DNA of 64,000 nt from Paraburkholderia metrosideri (GTDB lineage: Bacteria > Pseudomonadota > Gammaproteobacteria > Burkholderiales > Burkholderiaceae). Both the position numbers and the translations under genes were made by a program. Where the stretch lies: assembly GCF_904848625.1 (NCBI RefSeq), contig NZ_CAJHCP010000005.1:310001-374000 (forward strand). The letters are read 5' to 3'. The notes under the pieces are model-generated. The model made no database searches, was not told the DNA's origin, and saw only the letters and a list, made by a program, of their open reading frames with translations. Of the stretch, positions 1-9,171 are shown in pieces; position 1 is the first letter of the stretch, and each line of letters starts with the position of its first letter.

Positions 1-240
1 AAGATGTGTCAACGTACGGCGGCGGTTTGACTCCGCCAGCGCGGGTTGATTGGCGTTGACAATCGCGCGGCGGGTCCGCTCACGCGACTCACAGCCAGAC
101 TATGGCGCACTACGAGGCAACGCTGATGGCGCAGGATTCCCACGCGTTGAAGTCTTGACGAGGGGGCAACGGGGTGTGCACAACGCAATCCGTCCCGCGT
201 TCACTTGCCTCTTTCGCTTCGCGCCGGACAGTGACAGCGC

Positions 241-630
241 TCAGTCTTTCGGAGCCGCTGCCGCCGTCTTCGCTTCATGCACAGCCGCGCTAACCCGTTC
301 GACGAACTCGCGATCGGTGCTCATCAGCGCTTCGCGCTCGCCGTTGGCCGTCTGTACGATCAGACGATGCGTGACGTCCTGAGTCGCCCACGTGAGCCAG
401 CCGACGACGATCAGCATGACACCGCACACCATGCCCACCGGCGAGCGAAATATTCCGCCAACAATAGCGCCGACCAGACCGATCAGCGAAATAATGCGTG
501 GCAGCAGTTTGTTTTTCGGCACGGTGACGACCTGTACGTCGAGGACGTCACGTAACGGAAAGACCTGGCCGGCCGACGAGAGTGCGTTACGTGTGACCGA
601 CACGCCGCGATCATTGAAAGGGGTTTCCAT
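241..630 (-). CDS. Small membrane protein, DUF6232-like
   Basis: About 129 residues if translation starts at the ATG at 630; an in-frame start 24 bases upstream is also possible. After a hydrophilic N-terminus (METPFNDRGVSV) there are two closely spaced hydrophobic segments around residues 45-85, then a soluble C-terminal tail ending in an Ala-rich stretch. The N-terminal motif and two-helix hairpin resemble the DUF6232 family as I remember it. No function is known. It stands alone, with no gene close enough to form an operon. Confidence 0.65.
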   Translation of the reverse strand: METPFNDRGVSVTRNALSSAGQVFPLRDVLDVQVVTVPKNKLLPRIISLIGLVGAIVGGIFRSPVGMVCGVMLIVVGWLTWATQDVTHRLIVQTANGEREALMSTDREFVERVSAAVHEAKTAAAAPKD

Positions 631-1188
631 CGAGTCGAATGCAAGCGGTAGCAAAGGGCGCAGCGTACCAGACTTCGAATGCCTGAAGTTGCGGATGTTC
701 TTGTTCCGTTATGAGGCTTGCCGGATGTCGTTCCTTGTTTAACCGACTCAAAATTTGAGTTACGGAAGTTCGTGACTAAATCCTGGTGTTGTTTGGCTTT
801 CGATTTCTTTCACAACGGCGATCACGAAATGTTAGCTTGGAGTCTATCCGGGAGCCATACGCGGTGGCGATAGGCTCGACAGAAGTCAGCGTGGCGCCCG
901 CGTTCGTGAAACATGGAGCTACCAACGCGGGCGCGTTCGTGAACTGGCTCGCGACAACATTCGCGGACCCGCCCTGGCTTCAGGGCTAAGCGAATCGCAA
1001 GCTGCCTTTAGCTCATCGCAATGCGTGCACCGGTGAAGCGACGGGCTTTGGGAAGGCGGCGTTCGAAGCCGGAAGTGAGAACACCCGACGTGCACTCACT
1101 TCCGCCGTCTGACGTTGAAGCCGCTATCGGTGCGCTCGCGCTGTTCTCGCGATACCTTGGATCGATACAGGCGGACTGGTCACGCGAT
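631..1188. other. No gene seen
   Basis: The stretch upstream of the small membrane protein and downstream of the GH28-like gene. Short open frames exist on the plus strand, but none has a ribosome binding site or a recognisable sequence. Confidence 0.5.
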
Positions 1189-2748
1189 TTACGTTGCTTC
1201 GATCTGGATCATGGGACGCGTATCCGTGCCAGTGACCCTCCAACTGCAATTCGAAAGCGTGAGGTTCGTGATATGACGGCCCCACAACCCATAGGCCGGC
1301 AGCGGACTGGCACCCGGGTCAGGATATCCAGCACCGATTTCGCCTGGGTCTTTCGGCACGCTCCCCGTGTAGGCGTTCACGCCCAGATTGATGTTGGTCA
1401 ACACTACGTCGGTGATAGGCTTGTCTTTAAATCCCGAAAACCAGGAACCATTGGGGCCATTGTTTTCACCGGAGATCTGGTCGAACACGATCCGCTGAAT
1501 GCTTCCAACGGGAGGTATTGCCTGACCGGGCATGAGTCGGAATCGGTCGCCTAGTGCGAGAAAGAGCGGACTGGTCGCGTTGTTGATCGTACATTTAGAC
1601 ACCAGAATGTTCGAGAGCGAACCGCCATCGGTGCTCTCCCAGGAAACGCCGCCTTTAACATGAAGCGGATCCGTGTTAATCCCCAGCTCTTTGTACAGCG
1701 TAGTGCGATCAGTCTTTGGGCCGCCCAGGATGCAGTTGTAGACGAGGACGCTATCAAAGGAGCCTTGAGTGTCGGTACCAATCTTGAGTGCGTTCGTACT
1801 ACTGTAGGATTGGCAGTTCTTTACGAGTACATTCTGCAGCAGGCCTCCGGCGGAGCCTTTGAAGCAAATCCCGTCATCCTCAGTGTTGAAAACACTATCT
1901 CTGAGGATGACCGACTTGCAGCCGTCAATATCGATCCCATCGTTATTGATGTTCGAGATATTGGAGACCGTGATATTTTCGACCAGAAGGTTGTTGCAGG
2001 CCAGATAGAGATGCATCCAGGCAGGCGAATTGATTAGCGTAATCTTGCTAACGTGTACTTTATTGCACTCGATGATCCGTATAACGAACGGGCGAAACAC
2101 AGTTCCGAATTCATTGTTGACTCGTGGATATTCTTCCCCTTGCCCGTCAATGATCCCGCCACCCGTAATTGCTATGTTGGTGGCCCGTTCGGCATAAATC
2201 AACGAGTAGAATTGCTGGTAATACGTGTCCATCTCAGTCTGGGTAATCGGCACCAGCTTGGGATAGTCGCTCTGGCTGGTGCTGGCCAGCAGGCGTGCAC
2301 CGTCGTTAATCGAGAGCCGAACGTTATCCTTCAGGATGATCGTCCCGGACAGGTAGTCGCCCGTCGACAGGTTGACCGTCCCACCCCCTTTGCCGCTGAC
2401 AAAATCAACGGCAGCCTGTATGCATCTCGTCGTCTGGCTTGAGGTACTCGATACCGTATAACCGAACTGCTCGGGAGTAGCGGTGAGGTCAGGACCGGTC
2501 CACGGCAGTACAGTGCACTCAAGTGTTTCCGCCATTGCGAGAAGATTGCTTTTCAGCGTCGGTACCCAATCTGGAACGGTTGTCGTGTAATTGGTCGCCG
2601 CCGCCGGTGCCGTTTGTCCAAAGACATGTCCAGCACGCAGGATGGGCAGTAATGCGAGCGCCATACTGCTTTTGAGAAGCGACCTTCGGGTACTCGAAAT
2701 GGGCTCATTGCGCACGGCGAATTTCTCGATTGACGTTTTGTTATTCAT
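1189..2748 (-). CDS. Tat-exported GH28-like pectate/polygalacturonase family protein
   Basis: A 519-residue right-handed beta-helix protein of the glycoside hydrolase 28 type, which normally hydrolyses polygalacturonan or rhamnogalacturonan. Arg21-Arg22 followed by a hydrophobic stretch to about residue 45 gives a twin-arginine signal peptide. Family motifs seen are NNDGID (268-273) and the paired Asp at 291-292. Where GH28 enzymes usually carry Gly-His-Gly, this protein reads SSTNALKIG (316-324), so the conserved His is missing; it may be a divergent subfamily with another substrate. A strong GGAGGAG ribosome site precedes the ATG. It follows a small lipoprotein gene by 32 bases and is probably co-transcribed with it. 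The nearby hexuronate-type MFS transporter and LacI regulator support a role in plant polysaccharide use. Confidence 0.85.
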   Translation of the reverse strand: MNNKTSIEKFAVRNEPISSTRRSLLKSSMALALLPILRAGHVFGQTAPAAATNYTTTVPDWVPTLKSNLLAMAETLECTVLPWTGPDLTATPEQFGYTVSSTSSQTTRCIQAAVDFVSGKGGGTVNLSTGDYLSGTIILKDNVRLSINDGARLLASTSQSDYPKLVPITQTEMDTYYQQFYSLIYAERATNIAITGGGIIDGQGEEYPRVNNEFGTVFRPFVIRIIECNKVHVSKITLINSPAWMHLYLACNNLLVENITVSNISNINNDGIDIDGCKSVILRDSVFNTEDDGICFKGSAGGLLQNVLVKNCQSYSSTNALKIGTDTQGSFDSVLVYNCILGGPKTDRTTLYKELGINTDPLHVKGGVSWESTDGGSLSNILVSKCTINNATSPLFLALGDRFRLMPGQAIPPVGSIQRIVFDQISGENNGPNGSWFSGFKDKPITDVVLTNINLGVNAYTGSVPKDPGEIGAGYPDPGASPLPAYGLWGRHITNLTLSNCSWRVTGTDTRPMIQIEAT

Positions 2749-2780
2749 TTGCTCCTCCAGTGAAATTGGGTCGACTAGTT

Positions 2781-3026
2781 TTACGAAAAGATTGTTAGAT
2801 CGGTCGATGACAAGTCGATATCGCCTTTGTTGACTGGACAGGTACTACCTGTCGGCGTTGATGCGCCACCGGGTGCAGATGCTCCGCCGGGTGCCGATGC
2901 TCCGCCAGGCGCCGAAGCGCTACCTGATGTGGCCGCCGCATTTGGATTGCCGAGGCTATCGCCTCCACATCCTGAGAGCGAAATCGTCAATGCCAGGATA
3001 GCGAGACAACAAAGGCGTCTTTTCAT
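2781..3026 (-). CDS. Small lipoprotein with Ala-Pro-Gly-Gly repeats
   Basis: An 81-residue protein with a basic N-terminus, a hydrophobic core and a lipobox LSGC (Cys20). The mature chain has four near-identical GGAS(A/T)P units, a flexible linker, then a short tail containing one further Cys. The gene ends 32 bases before the GH28-like gene on the same strand, so the two are likely one transcript. The repeats are also near-identical at DNA level (about 2866-2925), so unit number may vary between strains. Function unknown. Confidence 0.65.
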   Translation of the reverse strand: MKRRLCCLAILALTISLSGCGGDSLGNPNAAATSGSASAPGGASAPGGASAPGGASTPTGSTCPVNKGDIDLSSTDLTIFS

Positions 3027-3575
3027 GTTCCAGTCTCCGTTCTAGTTGAAGTGTCATGATCAAATCCGAATCGCCGGAAATGATGTTTTAAAGATCAATG
3101 TGCAACGTAGCAGGCGGCTGTTCTCTACGTGAGAGATGCGCGCAGATTCGTCACGGGTTACACGTCCGATACAACTGAAGTTAGTATCGGAAGGCGATTA
3201 GAGATACCTATGGATTGGCGAGAAGATAAATTTTTCGACGAACGGCCTGAACGTTTCAGGCATGAATGAGCATTCTGTGGCAGGCAGATCACAGGTGGCT
3301 CCCGCAGTCAAAATCACGGTAAGAAGGCGGTCATAACGCGTCTCCGCGAATCCGTCAGATATTGCCATCCAGGGTACGTCATCCTGTAAGCGCCAGACAT
3401 CTCATAGGGATGCCTGCGGGCGCAATCTGCTTCGACGGAAAAACGCACCCGGAGCAATAACGAACGGCATTTGCGCTTCAATGGACAGCGCCGGCAGGAT
3501 TAACAATCCTCCACGGCCGTACCGATTCATCACCTGATTCCGCCTTCCGCTTTGCCACACTGCGGGATTGACGTC
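3027..3575. other. No gene seen
   Basis: Stretch between the lipoprotein start and the MFS gene stop, both on the minus strand. It should hold the promoter of the lipoprotein/GH28-like pair. No exact copy of the 16-base palindrome at 4967 was found here by eye. Confidence 0.5.
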
Positions 3576-4865
3576 TTACGACTTCAATCTGACTGCCGAC
3601 ATACGAGGGGTCAGGAGGTGCATGATTGCCAGTGCGACGAGGTATGCCAGCGCGCCAATGGCGAAGAGCACCCAGTAGTGTCCCGTGCGCTGCAATACCT
3701 GCCCGATCACTTCCGAGAACAACACGCCGCCAAGCGATCCAGCCATGCCGCCCAGCCCGACGACCGCGCCGACCGCGCGCCGCGGAAACAGGTCGGATGC
3801 CGTCGTAAAGAGGTTGGCGGACCACCCTTGGTGAGCCGCCGCGGCCAACCCGACGATTGCAACCGCGGCCCACAGATTCTCCACTTGCGAGACAAAGGCG
3901 ATCGGCAAAACGCAACATGCACAGATCAGCATCGCGGTTTTGCGTGCGACGTTCACGCTCGAACCACGGCGGATCATCGCCGAGGAAATCCAGCCACCGC
4001 CAATGCTGCCGACCGTCGTCAACGCATAAATGCAAACGAGCGGCATGCCGATATGTTGCATATCCATACCACGCGATTCGTTGAGCCACTTCGGAAGCCA
4101 GAACAGATAGAACCACCACACCGGATCCGTCAGAAACTTGCCGATAATGAAAGCCCACGCTTCGCGCGTTTTGATTAGAGTGCCGAAGCCGGGCGCAGGC
4201 GTTTTGGTATCGACAGCAGTCCCGATTCGCGTCTGATGAGCACGGTCATCGAGGTCGCCATCCTGCGTAACGGAATCGGGCTCGCGATAGATGGCGAACC
4301 AGAACACGAGCCAGACGAGGCCCGCCGCACCTATCACCACGAACGCGGCACGCCAGCCATAGCCGACGGCAATGGCGGGAATGATGGCTGGAGCGAATAC
4401 CGCGCCAATGTTCGCGCCGGAGTTGAAGATTCCGGTTGCCAATGCGCGTTCACGCGACGGAAACCATTCGGCCGTGGCCTTGATGGCTGCGGGGAAATTG
4501 CCACTTTCGCCGATGCCCAGTAGCGCGCGCACGGCCGCGAATCCCATGACGCTACCTACCGTGGCATGTAGCATCGCAGCAATGCTCCAGACAAACATCG
4601 CGATCGCATAGGAAACGCGCGTACCGAGCCAATCGGCCAGGCGTCCAAAACACAGCAGGCCGACCGCGTAAAACGCGGAGAATGTCATCACAATTCGTCC
4701 GTACTGGACCTGCGACCAGCCGACATCGTGCTGCAAAACCGGCGCGAGTAGTCCGAGGATCTGGCGATCCATGTAATTGATGACGGTCGCAAAAAACAGA
4801 AGCCCGCAAATCACCCAGCGGTAGCGGCTGGTGGCGCGCTTCGCGCCAAGGGCAATCGACTGCAT
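3576..4865 (-). CDS. MFS transporter, ACS family (hexuronate/galactonate-type)
   Basis: The start chosen is the ATG at 4865 (MQSIALGAKR), preceded by GGAG at 8 bases; a longer in-frame TTG start at 4925 has less support. The 429-residue product has about 12 membrane helices. The first loop NYMDRQILGLLAP and the MFS loop GRLADWLG are typical of the anion:cation symporter family (ExuT/GudP/DgoT relatives) that imports sugar acids through the inner membrane. A LacI-type operator lies about 100 bases upstream of the start and a LacI regulator gene is next. With the GH28-like protein, this suggests uptake of galacturonate or a related uronate; the substrate is inferred. Confidence 0.85.
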   Translation of the reverse strand: MQSIALGAKRATSRYRWVICGLLFFATVINYMDRQILGLLAPVLQHDVGWSQVQYGRIVMTFSAFYAVGLLCFGRLADWLGTRVSYAIAMFVWSIAAMLHATVGSVMGFAAVRALLGIGESGNFPAAIKATAEWFPSRERALATGIFNSGANIGAVFAPAIIPAIAVGYGWRAAFVVIGAAGLVWLVFWFAIYREPDSVTQDGDLDDRAHQTRIGTAVDTKTPAPGFGTLIKTREAWAFIIGKFLTDPVWWFYLFWLPKWLNESRGMDMQHIGMPLVCIYALTTVGSIGGGWISSAMIRRGSSVNVARKTAMLICACCVLPIAFVSQVENLWAAVAIVGLAAAAHQGWSANLFTTASDLFPRRAVGAVVGLGGMAGSLGGVLFSEVIGQVLQRTGHYWVLFAIGALAYLVALAIMHLLTPRMSAVRLKS

Positions 4866-4966
4866 AGATATCTCCGTCGGGGCGGCGTCTTGGCGCGCCC
4901 CGTTTGGTTTTGCCTCGCTTGCCAACGACAGGGGTGCTCAGTCGTCGTCTTCACGAACGCTAATCA

Positions 4967-4982
4967 GGGAAAACGTTTTCCC
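4967..4982. promoter_or_regulatory. Perfect LacI-family operator palindrome
   Basis: A perfect 16-base palindrome, GGGAAAACGTTTTCCC, with the central CG and AAACGTTT core typical of LacI/GalR-family operators. It sits about 100 bases upstream of the MFS start codon and 985 bases from the LacI-type gene. It is the probable site of repression of the transporter by that regulator. Confidence 0.75.
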
Positions 4983-5296
4983 AAGATTAGAGCCTCTGAT
5001 CGGATTTCGCTAGTAAGGATTAACGCGGAGTCATTTCTTTGCGAACCACTTGCGTGCGATCCTGACCTTTTAGACAGGCGTTTTCAATGCCTCGATCCGG
5101 AGGGAAAACGGTGCGTGGAGGGCTGGAGAGGGCGTTCGAAAGGAGGCTAGGCAACGTGCAAGCCTCGGGCGCCGACAGGCCGTGGACGATGTTTCGCAGG
5201 CTGACGCTACTCGAGTTGACTCTCTCTGGCTTGGCGCGTTGCGCCAGGCAAACCCGCCTTTGCGCTAGGCGATGAACTGGGAAAGACGGGCTGCTG

Positions 5297-6310
5297 TCAC
5301 GTTTTTTTCGGCCCGGCGGCCGCGTAAGCAGCAGTCGATTCCCGCACGATCAGTCGGGGTTCAAGGATTAGATGTGCGGTATCGGTCTGGCCAGAAAGTG
5401 CGTCTATCAGTTTTTGCGTGGCAAGTTCACCCATCTTCTCGCTCTGGGTGTCTACGGTGGTCAGTCTGGGTTCGGCATATTCGCCGTAGGGTGCGTTGTC
5501 GATGCCCGTGACGGAGACGTCTTGCGGCAGTCGGAACCCCAGCGATTTCGCCTCTTTCATGAAGCCAAGGGCGATCAGATCGTTGTAACAGATCACCGCA
5601 TCGGGACGCCGCGGACCCAGCAAAACCTTCGAGCAGGCTTGCTCGCCCGCTGCCGCTGTCGGTGCGTGCGCATCGTATACGTCGAGCGCGAGGTCCGCCT
5701 CCGCGAGGCACTCGCGTGCACCACGAACTCGTTCGTCGTTGATCGGCGCGTGACCGAAGCCCAAGTATGCGATTCGACGGTGCCCAAGGTTCAGGAGATG
5801 GCGAGCCAGCATATAGGTAGCGAGGCGATTGTCGATACCAATGTTGGGCATTGTCAGTTCATGCACATGGCGTAGCATCACAACTGGCTTGTTCAGATCC
5901 AGCATCCACGCCGACTCGTCTTCCGGAAGGCGGGAACTAATGACGAGTCCGTCGACGCGCTGCGCGAGCGCCTCGATCAACGCTCGCTCACGCGTCGGAT
6001 TTTCTTCGGTATCGACGAGCAGTAGCGTGTAATCATGCTCGAGCGCTACGCGGTTTGCGCCTTTGACAACATTCGTGAAATGCGGGTTGCTGATGTCCAG
6101 AATAGCGAGCCCGATCGTGCGTGTGCGACCGGTGATCATCGATCGTGCAAGAGGGTTCGACCGATACCCCAGCTTTCCGATTGTCTCCTTGAGGCGCAAT
6201 TCGACCTCTGGCGAAAACCGCTTCGTGCCGTTGACGTACTTCGACACTGTTGCAACTGATACGTCTGCTGCCACCGCCACATCACGAATCGTCGGGGACG
6301 TGTTTTTCAT
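5297..6310 (-). CDS. LacI-family transcriptional regulator
   Basis: A 337-residue protein of normal family length. The N-terminal helix-turn-helix (TIRDVAVAADVSVATVSKYVNG, about residues 7-28) and hinge helix (NPLARSMITG) are intact. They are followed by a periplasmic-binding-protein-like sensor domain (about 62-330) with the usual SVTGIDNAPYGEYAEPRLTTV segment. It probably binds the palindrome at 4967 and controls the sugar-acid transporter and perhaps the GH28-like gene. The ribosome site is weak. Confidence 0.92.
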   Translation of the reverse strand: MKNTSPTIRDVAVAADVSVATVSKYVNGTKRFSPEVELRLKETIGKLGYRSNPLARSMITGRTRTIGLAILDISNPHFTNVVKGANRVALEHDYTLLLVDTEENPTRERALIEALAQRVDGLVISSRLPEDESAWMLDLNKPVVMLRHVHELTMPNIGIDNRLATYMLARHLLNLGHRRIAYLGFGHAPINDERVRGARECLAEADLALDVYDAHAPTAAAGEQACSKVLLGPRRPDAVICYNDLIALGFMKEAKSLGFRLPQDVSVTGIDNAPYGEYAEPRLTTVDTQSEKMGELATQKLIDALSGQTDTAHLILEPRLIVRESTAAYAAAGPKKT

Positions 6311-6868
6311 TGCAAGGCAAACGCTCTTGAGAATTGGGGGAGTTGCCTAAGTGCGGACAGGCCGCTGATCGAGGACAGCGCTTCACCGCAGCGCCTTTGG
6401 CTAGCTCACTCGAGATTTTGACGAAGGCGTCAGCCTAGTCATTCTATTGGAAAAGCGGCATTAATTATCGATGCCGACTGTTGAAGTCCGCGCCAATCGC
6501 ATGCGTGGACTACGCTGATGAAAGATTTGGATTGAGCGCATGAAACAAGCCGGTGGACGAAGCATCGCGAGTGTGCACGGAGTGATCGCAGCGATATCGC
6601 ACTTAGTCCGACTTTAGGTTCAGTGGCCAATCGCCTTGGGGTTTGCACAGTCAGCGCGTCACCGCCATTGACGGCGCGCGAGCAGCAGGCCCAGGCGGCC
6701 ACCGACGAAACGCTTGATGCGCTGACGGCGCCGTCACGAAGGGCGCGCCGAAGTCGAGCGCGGGTTCCTCCCGATATTGCCGGCGTGATGGTTAGCCATA
6801 GACTGTGTCTGCTATGACGCTAGCGAGTTCGCCACAACCCTGATGCCCTTTTCAGATTTTCTCCGCCC
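6311..6868. other. No gene seen
   Basis: Divergent stretch between the LacI-family gene and a small exported protein gene. Short frames on both strands show no ribosome site or family resemblance. Confidence 0.45.
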
Positions 6869-7354
6869 TTGAAGCGCGACCCGATCCGAGCTTGCGTTCT
6901 CGGTGCGGCTCTCATGGCGCTCGCTGCAACCGCAGCGGCCGACCCTGCCAGCCGAGGGGCCCGGAAAAACCATCTCGCCGCGACCAAGCTGGTCGCGCCA
7001 GCGCCTTCTGCGCCAGCTACAGCCATTCCCGGTATTTCGTCGATTTCATCGGTTCCTGCTCAGGTGAAGTTCCTGAGTCCGTTCGAACTCGACTACTCGA
7101 CCCGTCTGGCCCAGTCATTAACTGCAGCGCCACCCGATTCCCAAACAGAACCGGACGTGCGCCCCGGTGAGCCGACCGGTCCCCTTGATCAGGCTGCGCA
7201 GGTCGACAGCTACGGTTTGCTGCCTTCCCACGTTCATTCGCAGGCGCCCCCGCTAGTCTCGATCGGGGACTGGAATTTCTCGGCGGCCGCACACGTTCCT
7301 GTGACTCGCGGGCGCGACACGGGCGCGGCCATCAGCGCGCAGCACGAGTTCTAA
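6869..7354 (+). CDS. Hypothetical exported protein
   Basis: A 161-residue protein from a TTG start. The N-terminus is basic, followed by a hydrophobic Ala-rich stretch ending ATAAADPAS near residue 26, a good Sec signal peptide. The mature part is rich in Ala, Pro and Ser with no recognised domain and ends GAAISAQHEF. There is no clear ribosome binding site, so the start, and to a lesser extent the gene, is uncertain. I do not recognise the family. Confidence 0.45.
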   Translation: MKRDPIRACVLGAALMALAATAAADPASRGARKNHLAATKLVAPAPSAPATAIPGISSISSVPAQVKFLSPFELDYSTRLAQSLTAAPPDSQTEPDVRPGEPTGPLDQAAQVDSYGLLPSHVHSQAPPLVSIGDWNFSAAAHVPVTRGRDTGAAISAQHEF

Positions 7355-7416
7355 TTGTCCCTGAGATTTGCGACGTGCGCCGAGATGCACAGTATTAGCG
7401 TGCACGCTTCGTCGAT

Positions 7417-7848
7417 TTAGCGGATCAACCCCATACGCCTCAGCTTACTAATGTAGTTCGCATTGTTCATGCGGGCATTAGACTCGCCAATAGCCCGACC
7501 CAGACGAAATAAGAAACTCAGCAATCCGTAGGCAAGGATGCATCCAAAAACGGCGACGAATACGATATCCGAGCGAGGCATGTTGCCTTTCGCGGCGATG
7601 AGCGCGCCTACGCACACTCCACCAAACCCATAGATGATGATCACCGACAAGACGTGTCGTAAGACAAAGAACGATTTGCCCAGCGCGGACTTCAACTTCC
7701 ATTCAGTAACCCGATTGGAGTTGTTGTTCGTTGTGCCGCATCTCCCGCAAACGACAAACGGCTCGCCTATACCTGAATAGTTCGCCACATATCCGCGGGT
7801 GAGACTTTTCTTGCACGATCCGCACTTCTGATTGACGTAGAGACCCAC
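7417..7848 (-). CDS. Membrane protein with N-terminal zinc ribbon
   Basis: A 143-residue protein from a GTG start with GGGGAA upstream. Two Cys pairs near the N-terminus (CGSC at about 10-13 and CGRC at about 34-37) form a zinc-ribbon-like motif. Two hydrophobic segments follow at about 62-85 and 93-115, then a basic tail. Base composition is lower in GC than the neighbours, which suggests recent acquisition. Function unknown; a membrane-anchored zinc-ribbon protein is all that can be supported. Confidence 0.65.
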   Translation of the reverse strand: MGLYVNQKCGSCKKSLTRGYVANYSGIGEPFVVCGRCGTTNNNSNRVTEWKLKSALGKSFFVLRHVLSVIIIYGFGGVCVGALIAAKGNMPRSDIVFVAVFGCILAYGLLSFLFRLGRAIGESNARMNNANYISKLRRMGLIR

Positions 7849-8301
7849 GTGTTTTCCCCATATTTATAACCCATACTTATTATCAACGAACGCGCTGAGG
7901 TCAGAATCCATGTCGAGCCCGTTCACAATCTCACACGCTTCGTGATGGCAACTAGCGAAAGCGATAGTTGCAGACACCCATCGAGCGCATCGTCAAACCC
8001 CTGATGGACTTCAAGGATCTCCGGTGCGCCCGCATCATTTTCTCCAGGAATCGAAGTCATGAACATGATCAGAAGAGGGCAGATGAAGGGCGACGGAGTT
8101 GCGCAAACCGTCGCCGCCCAGTTCTATTCGTCGATGACATAGGAAATCCTTACCACGGCCGATTTTTTTCGACTCGTCCGCCGCGGTGATTCGAATGGCC
8201 CAGGCATTCGCTGTGCTTTCCCCGGCGATATCCAGACGCGCATGTCCTACGATATTTTATTGACGCCGTAGCGTCCCCGACAACATTTTCAGGAGTTATT
8301 C
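7849..8301. other. No gene seen
   Basis: Divergent intergenic stretch holding the promoter region of the zinc-ribbon protein (AT-rich around 7855-7885) and of the hydrolase pair on the right. An AGGAG ribosome site for the hydrolase lies at about 8290-8294. Confidence 0.5.
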
Positions 8302-9117
8302 ATGAGTGAGTCTAGAACCGTCCAAACCGAAGGCGCCGACATCGCCTACGATATCGATGGCCAGGGCCCGCTACTGCTGCTGGTGGTGGGTGGCAACGGC
8401 GACAGCAAATTGTTTGCCAGGTTATCCGCACAACTTGCCGACCGTTATACCGTCGTGAAATACGACCGGCGGGCGAACGCACGCAGCACAGGCGATATCA
8501 ACGGCGAGTTGGACATGGCACAGGCCGGACGCGACGCCGCCGCTGTGATCAAGGACGTGAACCGCGGTGCCGCCTACGTATTCGGTAATAGCGCAGGTGC
8601 GAATATTGCGCTCAAGCTCACCGAGGACCATCCCGACCTCGTAAGAGGGTTGATCGACCATGAACCTCCGATTACCGACATGCTGCCGCAGCCCGAGGCC
8701 GGAAAATGGCGCACGTTCTTTGACCGCGTCTATGAGGTCTACGTCGCTGAGGGTGCCGGCCCGGCGATGAAACTGTTTGCTACTTCATTCGTGGGGTTTG
8801 ACCAAAATGCGCCCGCGCCTGGTGATCAGGCGGGAGGCACCCATGACCGTTTTCTCGCGCACGAATTTCGCCACATCAACAGCTTTGTGCCGAATGTCGA
8901 CGCGCTGCGCCGCGCAGGCGTGCCGATGGTCACGGTGGTCGGGCGCGACAGCGGTGACGCCTTCTACGCGCAGACGGCACGCGAACTTGCGCGGCAATTA
9001 CCCTGTCCATGCGCCGACATCGTCGGCAATCATCTCGGATACGCAATCCATGCCGAAACGTTTGCGAACGAATTGCATCGCATGATCGAAAACCTGCCTG
9101 CTCGTGCACCTCAATAG
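8302..9117 (+). CDS. Alpha/beta-fold hydrolase
   Basis: A 271-residue hydrolase of usual length. The nucleophile elbow is GNSAG with Ser97. The conserved VVGRDSGD strand supplies the acid, and GNHLGYAIH near the C-terminus supplies the catalytic His. No signal peptide, so it is cytoplasmic. The gene lies 54 bases ahead of an amidohydrolase on the same strand and both have strong AGGAG ribosome sites, so they are likely one operon acting on the same, unknown, ester or ring-cleavage product. Confidence 0.88.
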   Translation: MSESRTVQTEGADIAYDIDGQGPLLLLVVGGNGDSKLFARLSAQLADRYTVVKYDRRANARSTGDINGELDMAQAGRDAAAVIKDVNRGAAYVFGNSAGANIALKLTEDHPDLVRGLIDHEPPITDMLPQPEAGKWRTFFDRVYEVYVAEGAGPAMKLFATSFVGFDQNAPAPGDQAGGTHDRFLAHEFRHINSFVPNVDALRRAGVPMVTVVGRDSGDAFYAQTARELARQLPCPCADIVGNHLGYAIHAETFANELHRMIENLPARAPQ

Positions 9118-9171
9118 ACCGGGACCCTCGCCGTTCCTGGCGAGCGTCCAGTCTTCTCCAGGAGTTAACGA

